Positions 8,858 to 16,240 of a DNA stretch of 64,000 nt are shown here, piece by piece. The DNA lies in contig FR903076.1 of NCBI GenBank assembly GCA_000438195.1, positions 69,789 through 133,788 of the forward strand, read 5' to 3'. Within the stretch, counting starts at the first letter, position 1. Each line of letters opens with the position of its first letter. The stretch is from Mycoplasma sp. CAG:776. GTDB lineage: Bacteria; Bacillota_I; Bacilli_A; RF39; UBA660. Under the pieces are notes generated by a model. The model saw only the letters and a list, made by a program, of their open reading frames with translations, made no database searches and was not told the origin of the DNA. The translations under genes were made by a program, and so were the position numbers.

Positions 8858-10636
8858 ATGATAAATTGGGGATGGAGAACAAAGCCAAGAAGTATACTTA
8901 AAACAATTGAATGGTTAAAATTTTTTAAAAAATTTGAAGGAGAAAAGTGGGATGAAACAAATGGAGAAGTAAGTGCTTTTAAAAATAAACCTATTCATCC
9001 TATAAGAAGGAAATATTACTATTATTTACAGCAAGAAGAAGAATATAAAACAATTCCTGATATATCTTATTATGATTATCTTAGCGGTAAGTATGATAAA
9101 ACAGAAACTGAAAGTAATGCGAGACAAGATAAAACAACTTTTGAATTTTTTGGGTTAGGTTATGTTGACTCAAATGGTATTATAAAAATAACAGATGCAG
9201 GTAATAAAATATTATCAAGTGATGCTAAAGGAGAATTTTTTCTTAAGCAATTACTAAAAATGAATTATCCGTCTCTTAGCACAGGTTATGGAAGAAACAT
9301 ACCAAATAATCATGTTGTTTTTCCCATGGAAATATTATTAAATTTACTAAATGATTTAAAGTTTATTTATAGATTTGAATTGTCTTTTTCTTATTTGTGT
9401 TTGGATTCGAAAAAAGAATATTCAAAATTGTTAAAGGCTATTAAAGAATTTAGAAAAAGAATAAATGCATTAGATGTAAAAAAAGAAAGTATGTGTAAAA
9501 AAATATTTTTAGAAGTATCAAAAAAATATTATAATATGTCGGATAAAAATAAAGTAAATTCTTTTTTTACAATTAGTGATGCATTTTGTAGAGCTCTAGA
9601 GTTTACTGGGTTCTTTTCTACAAGTGGTAGAGGAGATTTAAAAAAAATAAGAGTGTCGAAAACTCATATTGATGAATTTAATATGCTTATAAATAAATAT
9701 GAGTTTGTTAAATCTATGGCTACTACAAAAGATGAATATATGGAATGGTTTGGAAATTTAAGTAGTACAACACTACCATGGGAAAAAGAAAATGAGCAAA
9801 TTTCTTTAATTAGAAATAAACTAAATTTGTTTAGTGAAAATATAAAGAAAATTAGCGATAAATATAAAGTTACTATTCCATTAAAAACTGAAATATATGA
9901 AAAAAAATTAAATAATACTCATTCTATGTCGGAATTAAAGATTTTAGAACAAAATATTGTTAAAAGTATAACAACGTTAAATGAAGAAGTATTTATAAAA
10001 TATTTATATAATGATAGTGAAATTCGAAGAACTATCATTGAAAAGTTTGATGAGATAATTGATGGTACGACTGATGATAGAGCTCTTTGGTTAGAAAATA
10101 ATACATGGAAATCTTTGGTATCTTTAGATGGGGTAAAAGAGGTAAAAAGGAACTTTTCTATTGAAGAAGATTTAAGTCCAAAATATTATGCGCCTGGAGT
10201 AGGAAATACACCAGATATGGAAATGGTAATTAATAATAGCATTTTAGTTCCGGAAGTGTCTTTAATGAGTGGAAAAAAACAATGGGAACATGAAGGATCC
10301 AGTGTAGTGGATCACGTAATAAAATTTATCAATAACAATAAAGAAAAAAATGTAATAGGAATGTTTATTGCACAAAAAATATATTCTAGAACATTGTGGC
10401 AATTCTTTATTTTAAATAAAACAAGTTGGGTAGGAACAAAAGTACCTATAGTACCATTAACAATAGAACAATATAAAAGTATTATAAGTTTTATGTATGA
10501 TAAGAATATTGAAGCTGAGGAATTGGTTAATTTATTAAATAAAGTGCATGAATCTTCACTCAAAATAGAGGATTATAATGTTTGGGAAAATGATATATCA
10601 TCAATAATAACAAATTGGAAAAGTAATTTTGCATAA
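8858..10636 (+). CDS. Type II restriction endonuclease, AlwI-like
   Basis: A 592-residue protein beginning MINWGWRTKPRS; ATG at 8858 is chosen over an upstream GTG because AGGAGG lies at 8843-8848. The C-terminal region has a PD-(D/E)XK-type arrangement: GNTPDMEM, then LVPEVSLMSGKKQWEHEG and VVDHV, and the layout resembles AlwI/PleI-type type IIS enzymes. AlwI cuts near GGATC. A Dam-type methylase blocking GATC would protect both strands of that site, which fits the gene upstream. The preceding gene ends 12 bases away. Length suits this family. Assignment to AlwI specifically is from motif memory and is moderate; that it is the restriction partner is well supported by context. Confidence 0.7.
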   Translation: MINWGWRTKPRSILKTIEWLKFFKKFEGEKWDETNGEVSAFKNKPIHPIRRKYYYYLQQEEEYKTIPDISYYDYLSGKYDKTETESNARQDKTTFEFFGLGYVDSNGIIKITDAGNKILSSDAKGEFFLKQLLKMNYPSLSTGYGRNIPNNHVVFPMEILLNLLNDLKFIYRFELSFSYLCLDSKKEYSKLLKAIKEFRKRINALDVKKESMCKKIFLEVSKKYYNMSDKNKVNSFFTISDAFCRALEFTGFFSTSGRGDLKKIRVSKTHIDEFNMLINKYEFVKSMATTKDEYMEWFGNLSSTTLPWEKENEQISLIRNKLNLFSENIKKISDKYKVTIPLKTEIYEKKLNNTHSMSELKILEQNIVKSITTLNEEVFIKYLYNDSEIRRTIIEKFDEIIDGTTDDRALWLENNTWKSLVSLDGVKEVKRNFSIEEDLSPKYYAPGVGNTPDMEMVINNSILVPEVSLMSGKKQWEHEGSSVVDHVIKFINNNKEKNVIGMFIAQKIYSRTLWQFFILNKTSWVGTKVPIVPLTIEQYKSIISFMYDKNIEAEELVNLLNKVHESSLKIEDYNVWENDISSIITNWKSNFA

Positions 10637-10820
10637 TAGTTATTATTATGATGTAATATTTGTGAAACAAAATGCTGCTGAAAAAGTGCTTTTGTCCACG
10701 TAAATTATAAAATTAGTAATATTTATAATATGAATAATACTGCTAATATAATGTACTAAAAAATACTATTTGTACGATATGTATTTAAAATATAACCAAG
10801 TAATTTTCATATGACTTGTG

Positions 10821-10868
10821 AAAGCAAATAAACAAGTAATCTCTTGATTAGGAGTTGTTGCTTTTTCT
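10821..10868 (+). terminator. Intrinsic terminator at the right edge of the island
   Basis: AAAGCAA, AACAA and TAATC (10821-10842) pair in order with GATTA, TTGTT and TTGCTTT, followed by a T-rich run to 10876. It closes the restriction-modification unit or is the original secA terminator left behind. The 184 bases before it (10637-10820) show no gene and no third secA-tail copy. Confidence 0.7.
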
Positions 10869-10912
10869 TTTTTTATTCGTTATAATGTTTGTAGTAGATA
10901 GGAGGAGTAAAT

Positions 10913-12478
10913 ATGCTTGATCAGTTTCAGGTGCAAAATAAACTTAGAATCATGATTCAATCTAATATTGAAACTCCATTTTATAATCGTCAAGATAATA
11001 TATTATTTTTACCTAATATTTATGATTGGAAAAATGATTATCTTTCTTTTATTAAACATTATTCTTATGGAAATTTAAGAATTTCTTCTATAGATTTGAT
11101 TACAAGGGAAGTAATAGAAGCAATCAAAGATAATCCTCATATTTATGCAATAGAATTAGGAAGTGAGAAAGAACCTTATACTTTAACTAGAGAAGTATTT
11201 GACCTTTTAAACGAATCAAATAGTTTATATAAAATTACTACTTCGTTAGTTACGGGAGAATATTCTATAAGGGAAATGGAATTATTAACTTTTTTTAATC
11301 AAACTATGGTTGGTGAATATTCTATTGTGGATTTAAAGTCTTTTTCTAGTTTTGTTTTTCGAGATCCTTTATTAGATAGAGAAATTTCTTACTTAGAACA
11401 ATATCTTGGCAGGGATGTTACAATTGATTTTAGATATGATGACTATTCTAATATCTTAAAAGTGATTCAGAAATTAGAGGGAAGAAATATTACTTTTAAT
11501 ATTTTGGAAAATGAAGCTTTATCTTTGTATTCTAAACAATTTCAAGATGTTATTCAACATAAAGAGAAGATTTATATGAATCATTCTACTAAATTAGATC
11601 AGTATCTTTTTATGCACTCTTTTTTAGATATTATGGTTGCAGATGTTAAAAATTCTAATATGAGTATGTATGAAAAATATTTAGCCGTTTTTCAAATTGT
11701 TACTCATTATAAATTGTTTCAGGAAAATGAACAGAATAAAAATTCTGCTAGATTATTAGAACATGTCTTATTTAATAATTTTGGAGTTTGTTATGGGTTT
11801 AGTGAATTGCTGGTTGCTTTATTAGATAAAGTAGGAATTAAAGCTTTTAATGTTTCTTTTGAATTGTATAAAGAAAGTGAAAAGATTCATTTATCTGATT
11901 TAGCACGATTAAATAAAGAAGAACTAAATAGAAAACTAGGAAATGTTGAGTATCATTCTAGAGTTATTGTTCGGCTTATTGATCCAAAATATCATATTGA
12001 TGGAATCTTTTTTGCTGATCCAACATGGGATAATTCTTTGGAATCTCATTATTTTAATCATTCTTTAATGACTCCTTATGAAACAACTTTAGAGTTTACT
12101 CGTTTTTATGATACAGATGTTAGCATTTTTAATATTAGTAGTATGGAAGAGTTTTTAAATAAAATTAAACTTCTTCCTAATTCTATTTTTTATTTTTTAG
12201 AAGTGATTCAGAATATTGATTTTTCGTATTATGTCTATTTAAAGAAAAATTATGATTTTGATGTAGAGGATTATGATTTTTTGTTAGATGTTTATAATTA
12301 TATTATTAAGTATACTAAGAAAAGTGTTTCTAAAGATGCTAGATTTCAGGCTTTAGAAATATTATTTCAATTTATCTATCCTGATTTAACAGAAGTAGAA
12401 AAAGAACAATATTTAGTTTTATTACAAGAAAAAAATCAAAAAAGAGATGAACAGTTTTTTAGAAAGGGAGGAAGATAA
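10913..12478 (+). CDS. Transglutaminase-like fold protein of unknown function
   Basis: A 521-residue soluble protein with no signal peptide. Residues 285-375 show a transglutaminase/papain-like core: Cys293 in FGVCYGFSELLVALL, His348 in EYHSRVIVRL and Asp369 in FFADPTWDN, in the right order and spacing for a Cys-His-Asp triad. The rest has no recognised domain. The start has TAGGAGGAG and a TATAAT lies near 10882. It ends two bases before prfB and probably shares its transcript. With the island removed it would lie between secA and prfB. The presence of a spore-coat gene set elsewhere makes a cross-linking or coat role thinkable, but nothing here shows it. The catalytic triad is seen; activity is inferred. 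Confidence 0.75.
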   Translation: MLDQFQVQNKLRIMIQSNIETPFYNRQDNILFLPNIYDWKNDYLSFIKHYSYGNLRISSIDLITREVIEAIKDNPHIYAIELGSEKEPYTLTREVFDLLNESNSLYKITTSLVTGEYSIREMELLTFFNQTMVGEYSIVDLKSFSSFVFRDPLLDREISYLEQYLGRDVTIDFRYDDYSNILKVIQKLEGRNITFNILENEALSLYSKQFQDVIQHKEKIYMNHSTKLDQYLFMHSFLDIMVADVKNSNMSMYEKYLAVFQIVTHYKLFQENEQNKNSARLLEHVLFNNFGVCYGFSELLVALLDKVGIKAFNVSFELYKESEKIHLSDLARLNKEELNRKLGNVEYHSRVIVRLIDPKYHIDGIFFADPTWDNSLESHYFNHSLMTPYETTLEFTRFYDTDVSIFNISSMEEFLNKIKLLPNSIFYFLEVIQNIDFSYYVYLKKNYDFDVEDYDFLLDVYNYIIKYTKKSVSKDARFQALEILFQFIYPDLTEVEKEQYLVLLQEKNQKRDEQFFRKGGR

Positions 12479-12480
12479 CT

Positions 12481-13555
12481 ATGGAAAATAAAGAATTACA
12501 ATTAGAACTTGAAATTTTAGAAAATAAAGTTTTGGATTTAGGGAGGTCTCTTTGACACAAAAAAATTAGAAGATGAACAAGCTAGATTGAAAGCTATTGT
12601 TAATCAAGATAATTTTTGGAGTGATATTTCCTTTGCCAATAAGACTTATCAACAATTAAAAAACATTCAAAAAAACTTGAAAAATTACTATGATTTATTA
12701 GATCAAATTCATATTTTGTTAGAGTTAGTTAAATTAGAAGAAAATATTCAAGTAGAAGATATAGAAAATATTAAAAGAGAAGTAGAAGAGTTAGAAATTG
12801 ATACCTTACTTAGTGGAGAATATGATTCTTTTAATTGTTATTTAGAAATTCATCCTGGGGCTGGAGGTACAGAGTCTTGTGATTGGGCTAGTATGTTACT
12901 TAGAATGTATGAAAGATTTTTAGAAAAAAATCAGTATAAATATCAAGTAATTGATTATCAAGATGGGGATGAAGCGGGTATAAAAAGTGTTACTCTTCAT
13001 ATTGAAGGAGAATATGCTTATGGATATTTAAAAGAAGAAACTGGAGTTCATCGTTTGGTTAGAATTAGTCCTTTTGATTCTAATAAAAGAAGACATACTT
13101 CTTTTGCTTCTGTTACTGTAACACCAGAATTTGATAATACAATTTCTGTTGATATAAAAGATGAAGATTTGAAAATTGATGTTTATCATTCTAGTGGTGC
13201 TGGAGGACAATCTGTTAATACAAGTAATTCAGCAGTTAGAATTACTCATTTGCCAACAAAAACAGTTGTTACCTGTCAGACTGAACGCAGTCAATTACGT
13301 AATAAAGAAATCGCTATGCAACTTTTAAAAAATAAACTTTATCAACAAAAATTAGAAGAACAAGAAAAAATAAAAAAAGAAGTTAGTGGAGATGTTAGTA
13401 ACATAGATTTTGGTAGTCAAATTAGAAGTTATATTTTAGAACCATATAAGTTGGTGAAAGATCATCGCTCTAAATTTGAATCTACTGATCCTTTTAAAGT
13501 TTTAGATGGTGATATTATGCCTTTTATTAAAAGTTCTTTACAATTAAAAAAATAA
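12481..13555 (+). CDS. prfB: Peptide chain release factor 2, with programmed +1 frameshift
   Basis: RF2 recognises UAA and UGA and triggers peptide release on the ribosome. The gene starts at ATG 12481. Codon 25 is TGA (12553-12555) in the context CTT-TGA-C, preceded by the SD-like AGGGAGG at the right distance. This is the conserved autoregulatory frameshift site: low RF2 favours a +1 shift to GAC and full-length protein. Downstream are the SPF anticodon-like tripeptide (ISPFDSNKRR) and the catalytic GGQ loop (GAGGQSVN). Total length is about 357 residues, normal for RF2. It proves that UGA is a stop codon in this organism. It sits two bases after the transglutaminase-like gene. Confidence 0.97.
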
Positions 13556-13561
13556 TGCTTT

Positions 13562-13957
13562 TTAGCATTTTTTTTCTTGGAATTTTATTTTATATTTATG
13601 ACAATTTGGACATGTAAAGTTAAGTTCTTTTTCTTGCTTACAAATTTCTTTTAAAAATTTTCCTATTTCTTTTGGGATATCCACATTATATTTACAATTT
13701 TCACATATTAATTTATATTTTGGTATTTGTATTTCTTTTCTATCTGGTAATAAGTTATAAACAGAAGTATTTAAAGTATTAGCAATATTATATAAAGTGT
13801 GAATAGAAAAAGATTGATAAGTATTACTTTCAATATTAGCTATAAAAGATAAAGAATAATTGGTTAAACTTGCTAATTCTTCTTGAGTTATGCCTTTTTT
13901 TCTTCTTTCTTTTTTTATTAATTTTCCTATTTCATTATAAATGATTTCATTGTTCAT
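13562..13957 (-). CDS. XRE-type HTH protein with C-terminal zinc ribbon
   Basis: About 131 residues. The N-terminal Cro/C1-type helix-turn-helix (ERRKKGITQEELASLTN ... SFIANIES) spans residues 10-65. The C-terminus has two CxxC pairs, CENC and CPNC, forming a probable zinc ribbon. ATG 13957 is preferred over GTG 13966 because of the GTGAT ribosome site. It is convergent with prfB, 6 bases from its stop. It is a paralogue of the next gene, sharing NYSxSFIANIESNTxQ. It is probably a local transcription regulator; its target is unknown. Confidence 0.8.
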   Translation of the reverse strand: MNNEIIYNEIGKLIKKERRKKGITQEELASLTNYSLSFIANIESNTYQSFSIHTLYNIANTLNTSVYNLLPDRKEIQIPKYKLICENCKYNVDIPKEIGKFLKEICKQEKELNFTCPNCHKYKIKFQEKKC

Positions 13958-14001
13958 AATTATCACATTTTTATCTTATCATAAGAATTATGCGAAAATT
14001 G

Positions 14002-14442
14002 TCATATCTTGTTTTGATTGTTCACTTTTTCAGGAATCATTTTTTGTCCACATTTAGGACAGGTAAAAGTAGGATATAATTCTTTGGATTTACTAACATT
14101 ATAAATAAAATCAAAGACTTCTACTATTTCTAGAGGTAATTCTAATTCATGATGGCAGTTTAAACAAATATATTTTTCGCTTTTGGGAAAATCTGTTCCT
14201 AAATTGTTTGAATCATAACATAATTCATAAAGACTAACTCCTAAGGCAGTAGCAATACGCCATAAGGCACCTAATGAGAAAGTTTGATGGGTGTTACTTT
14301 CAATGTTAGCAATGAAAGATGGAGAATAGTTTACTAGTTCGGCTAGTGCATCTTGAGTTAACCCTTTCATTTTTCGATACTTCTTTATATTTTTACCAAC
14401 AAAACCATATACATAGTTTTCGTCGTTTCTGTTAAACCTCAT
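14002..14442 (-). CDS. XRE-type HTH protein with C-terminal zinc ribbon (paralogue)
   Basis: About 146 residues. The start is ATG 14442, set by AGGTGG nine bases upstream rather than the earlier ATG at 14466. The HTH (RKMKGLTQDALAELVN ... SPSFIANIES) is followed by a C-terminal domain with CLNC and CPKC zinc-ribbon pairs. It is the second of two tandem minus-strand paralogues and is divergent from the surface protein gene at 14616. The 170-base divergent region carries a 30-bp tandem repeat, so this protein or its neighbour may control the surface gene. That link is inferred from position. Confidence 0.8.
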   Translation of the reverse strand: MRFNRNDENYVYGFVGKNIKKYRKMKGLTQDALAELVNYSPSFIANIESNTHQTFSLGALWRIATALGVSLYELCYDSNNLGTDFPKSEKYICLNCHHELELPLEIVEVFDFIYNVSKSKELYPTFTCPKCGQKMIPEKVNNQNKI

Positions 14443-14503
14443 GATACTACCACCTACTGCATACACTTCTATTATAATTTCTTATGTTTTATAAGTTACT
14501 AAC

Positions 14504-14560
14504 ATTTATGGTAGAATTTTTTGTAAAACTTCTATAAATGGTAGACTTTTTTCTAAAACT
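14504..14560 (+). promoter_or_regulatory. Tandem direct repeat in the divergent promoter region
   Basis: Two copies of about 27 bases start at 14504 and 14534, sharing ATGGTAGA, a run of T, and TAAAACT. The period is 30 bases, close to three helical turns, as for adjacent operators on one face of DNA. It lies between the HTH gene and the surface protein gene. Binding by the HTH/zinc-ribbon proteins is a guess. Confidence 0.5.
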
Positions 14561-14615
14561 ATGATATATTTATCTAGAATAAAGGAGTGGATAAGTATGG
14601 AATGGGTGGAAAATT

Positions 14616-15914
14616 ATGGAATTTGAAGTTTTGCACCGAAGCAAAAAGAAAAAGTTTTTGATTGCAGGGTGTTTTCTGGTTGCTATTTTAGTAGCAGTTG
14701 CTGTTGGTTTTACTTTTGCTAAGTATAAAGTAACGGCTAGTATTCCTTTAGCATCGGGAACTATTAATTATGTTCCTTATGACTTTAGTGTTCTTGCTAT
14801 GTATCAACTTAATGAAGATGGTGGATATGATGCAATTAGTAAAATGCCAAGTGGAGATTTTACTATTAATACAGAAAAAAGTTATTGCACAGTAGATGGT
14901 AGTAAAGATACTAATGCTAAGCTTGAAACAATTGATGGAAATCATACAATAGCTAACCTACAAGTAGGTTCTAAATGTTATCTTTACTTTGATGCTGATC
15001 TTGGTGGCAATGCTGGAGAAGAAATTCTTGCGCATTATAAAACGATCAAAACAAGAAGTTTACCGTTTACGACTAGTACAACTGTAACAGATACGACAAC
15101 AGGAACAATTTACAAAGCTCAAGATGATTGGGGAGATACGTATTATTTTGCAGGAAATCCACAAGATAACTGGGTAAAGTTTGCAGGATACTACTGGCGA
15201 ATTGTAAGAATCAATGGAGATGGAAGTATCCGGTTAATCTATAATGGAACAAGTACCGCGACAACAGGGACAAGTACGATGATTAGTGGTTCGCAAGCAT
15301 TTAACTCAAGTCGTAATCGAAGTGAATATGTAGGATATATGTATACAACAAATGAGCAACATGGAAATACAACAAATAGCGATATTAAAACAGTAGTAGA
15401 TACATGGTATAATAATAATCTTAAAAGTCAAGAAAGTAAAATCAGTAAAGAAGCAGGATTTTGTGGAGAGAGAGAAATGGCGAGTGGAACATCATGGGAT
15501 AGTCAACCGAGTAATACCATTTATTATGCAGCAAGAGAAAGATTAGATACAAATAACAAACCAACATTAAAATGTAGTAATAGTGCAGATTTATATACAG
15601 TAAATGAAAGTAGTAAAGGGAATCATGCCTTAAGTAACCCAATAGGACTCATCACGGCGGATGAAATAGCAATGGCTGGAGGAGTATATGGAAGTAATAA
15701 TAGTAGTTATTACTTATACACAGGACAAAAATATTGGACCATGTCACCGTTTAACTTTATTGGCAATGCTATCGTGTTCTATGTGTATTCGAATGGCAGC
15801 CTCAGCAACAACAACGTACCTCGTGCGAACGGTGTGCGCCCAGTAATTAATATAGCAAGTGATGTGAAAGTTACAGGCAGTGGTACTAGTGATGATCCAT
15901 ATGTTGTAATTTGA
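14616..15914 (+). CDS. Membrane-anchored surface protein with a lectin-like variable C-terminus
   Basis: A 432-residue protein. A basic KKKK is followed by one membrane segment (residues 11-30, FLIAGCFLVAILVAVAVGF) and FAKYK, so the rest is extracellular. Residues 185-200 have YYWRIVRINGDGSIRLIY and the C-terminus has WTMSPF and GVRPVIN, as in DUF6273-type C-lectin-like proteins, some of which are targets of diversity-generating retroelements. Codon use in the last part differs sharply (see 15750-15842). A strong AAAGGAG site precedes a nine-codon frame at 14597-14626 that overlaps this start, suggesting translational coupling; the gene's own site is GGGTGG. Strong terminator downstream. Function is presumably adhesion or ligand binding, not shown. 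Confidence 0.75.
   Translation: MEFEVLHRSKKKKFLIAGCFLVAILVAVAVGFTFAKYKVTASIPLASGTINYVPYDFSVLAMYQLNEDGGYDAISKMPSGDFTINTEKSYCTVDGSKDTNAKLETIDGNHTIANLQVGSKCYLYFDADLGGNAGEEILAHYKTIKTRSLPFTTSTTVTDTTTGTIYKAQDDWGDTYYFAGNPQDNWVKFAGYYWRIVRINGDGSIRLIYNGTSTATTGTSTMISGSQAFNSSRNRSEYVGYMYTTNEQHGNTTNSDIKTVVDTWYNNNLKSQESKISKEAGFCGEREMASGTSWDSQPSNTIYYAARERLDTNNKPTLKCSNSADLYTVNESSKGNHALSNPIGLITADEIAMAGGVYGSNNSSYYLYTGQKYWTMSPFNFIGNAIVFYVYSNGSLSNNNVPRANGVRPVINIASDVKVTGSGTSDDPYVVI
15750..15842 (+). other. Candidate DGR variable region in the surface protein gene
   Basis: In an AT-rich genome these codons are strikingly C- or G-ended: GGC, ATC, TTC, AGC, CTC, four AAC, CGC, GTG, GCG. By my count 17 of 29 codons from 15756 end in G or C. 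Runs of AAC and NNC codons are what adenine-directed mutagenesis of AAC codons produces in diversity-generating retroelements. The position, just before the GVRP end of a lectin-like domain, also fits. No template repeat or reverse transcriptase lies in this window, so a remote element would be needed. Confidence 0.5.
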
Positions 15915-15978
15915 AATTAAATTTATCTTGCCTATGTTGCTTTTTCCTTTACACATGGGCAAGTATAATACATTTAGT

Positions 15979-16015
15979 GAGTGAAGTCTTCAACACAACT
16001 TCACTCTAATTTTTT
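15979..16015 (+). terminator. Intrinsic terminator after the surface protein gene
   Basis: GAGTGAAGT (15979-15987) pairs perfectly with ACTTCACTC (15998-16006), followed by TAATTTTTT. It ends the surface protein transcript and lies back to back with the minus-strand RNA terminator. Confidence 0.85.
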
Positions 16016-16017
16016 GC

Positions 16018-16118
16018 AAAAAAAATGAAGCTGCCCCCTGAAGACAGCTTCTTAAAAGAATAAAAAGGGGTTGACTAGTGTGATACTAGCACCAATTCGC
16101 CTGTTAAGTGAATTGGTG
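16018..16118 (-). ncRNA. Minus-strand small RNA gene of unknown family
   Basis: Read on the minus strand, a perfect -35/-10 promoter is followed within seven bases by three successive hairpins: CACCAATTC/GAATTGGTG (16118-16090), CTAGT/ACTAG (16089-16075) and GAAGCTG/CAGCTTC (16051-16027). The last is followed at once by ATTTTTTTT and is an intrinsic terminator. The terminator loop contains GGGGG, which could pair with CCCC in the linker (16067-16070) as a pseudoknot. The product would be about 100 nt with the first hairpin at its 5' end. No reading frame is apparent. I recognise no known family. Confidence 0.7.
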
Positions 16119-16124
16119 ATTGTT

Positions 16125-16153
16125 ATATTAAAGGATAAATGGAATTTTGTCAA
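16125..16153 (-). promoter_or_regulatory. Promoter of the minus-strand small RNA
   Basis: On the minus strand TTGACA (16153-16148) and TAATAT (16130-16125) are separated by 17 bases. The predicted start near 16118 coincides with the first base of the first hairpin. Confidence 0.75.
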
Positions 16154-16240
16154 CTACTTTTTATGAATTTTTAAAAAAAATTTTAAATTAATTTACAAAG
16201 AAGATTTAGTTTGTTAAAATTATAATGGTAGGTGTTAAAG

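Noticed and set aside
10637..10820. A third secA-tail copy marking the right end of module two
   Set aside because: No CGSGKKYKNCC-like coding or TGTGGTTCGGG sequence was found there; the right boundary of module two is unknown.
16018..16118. tracrRNA
   Set aside because: No CRISPR repeats or cas genes are visible anywhere in the window, and no anti-repeat can be identified.
14616..16240. A complete diversity-generating retroelement in the window
   Set aside because: No reverse transcriptase and no template repeat are present near the variable region; only the target side is seen.
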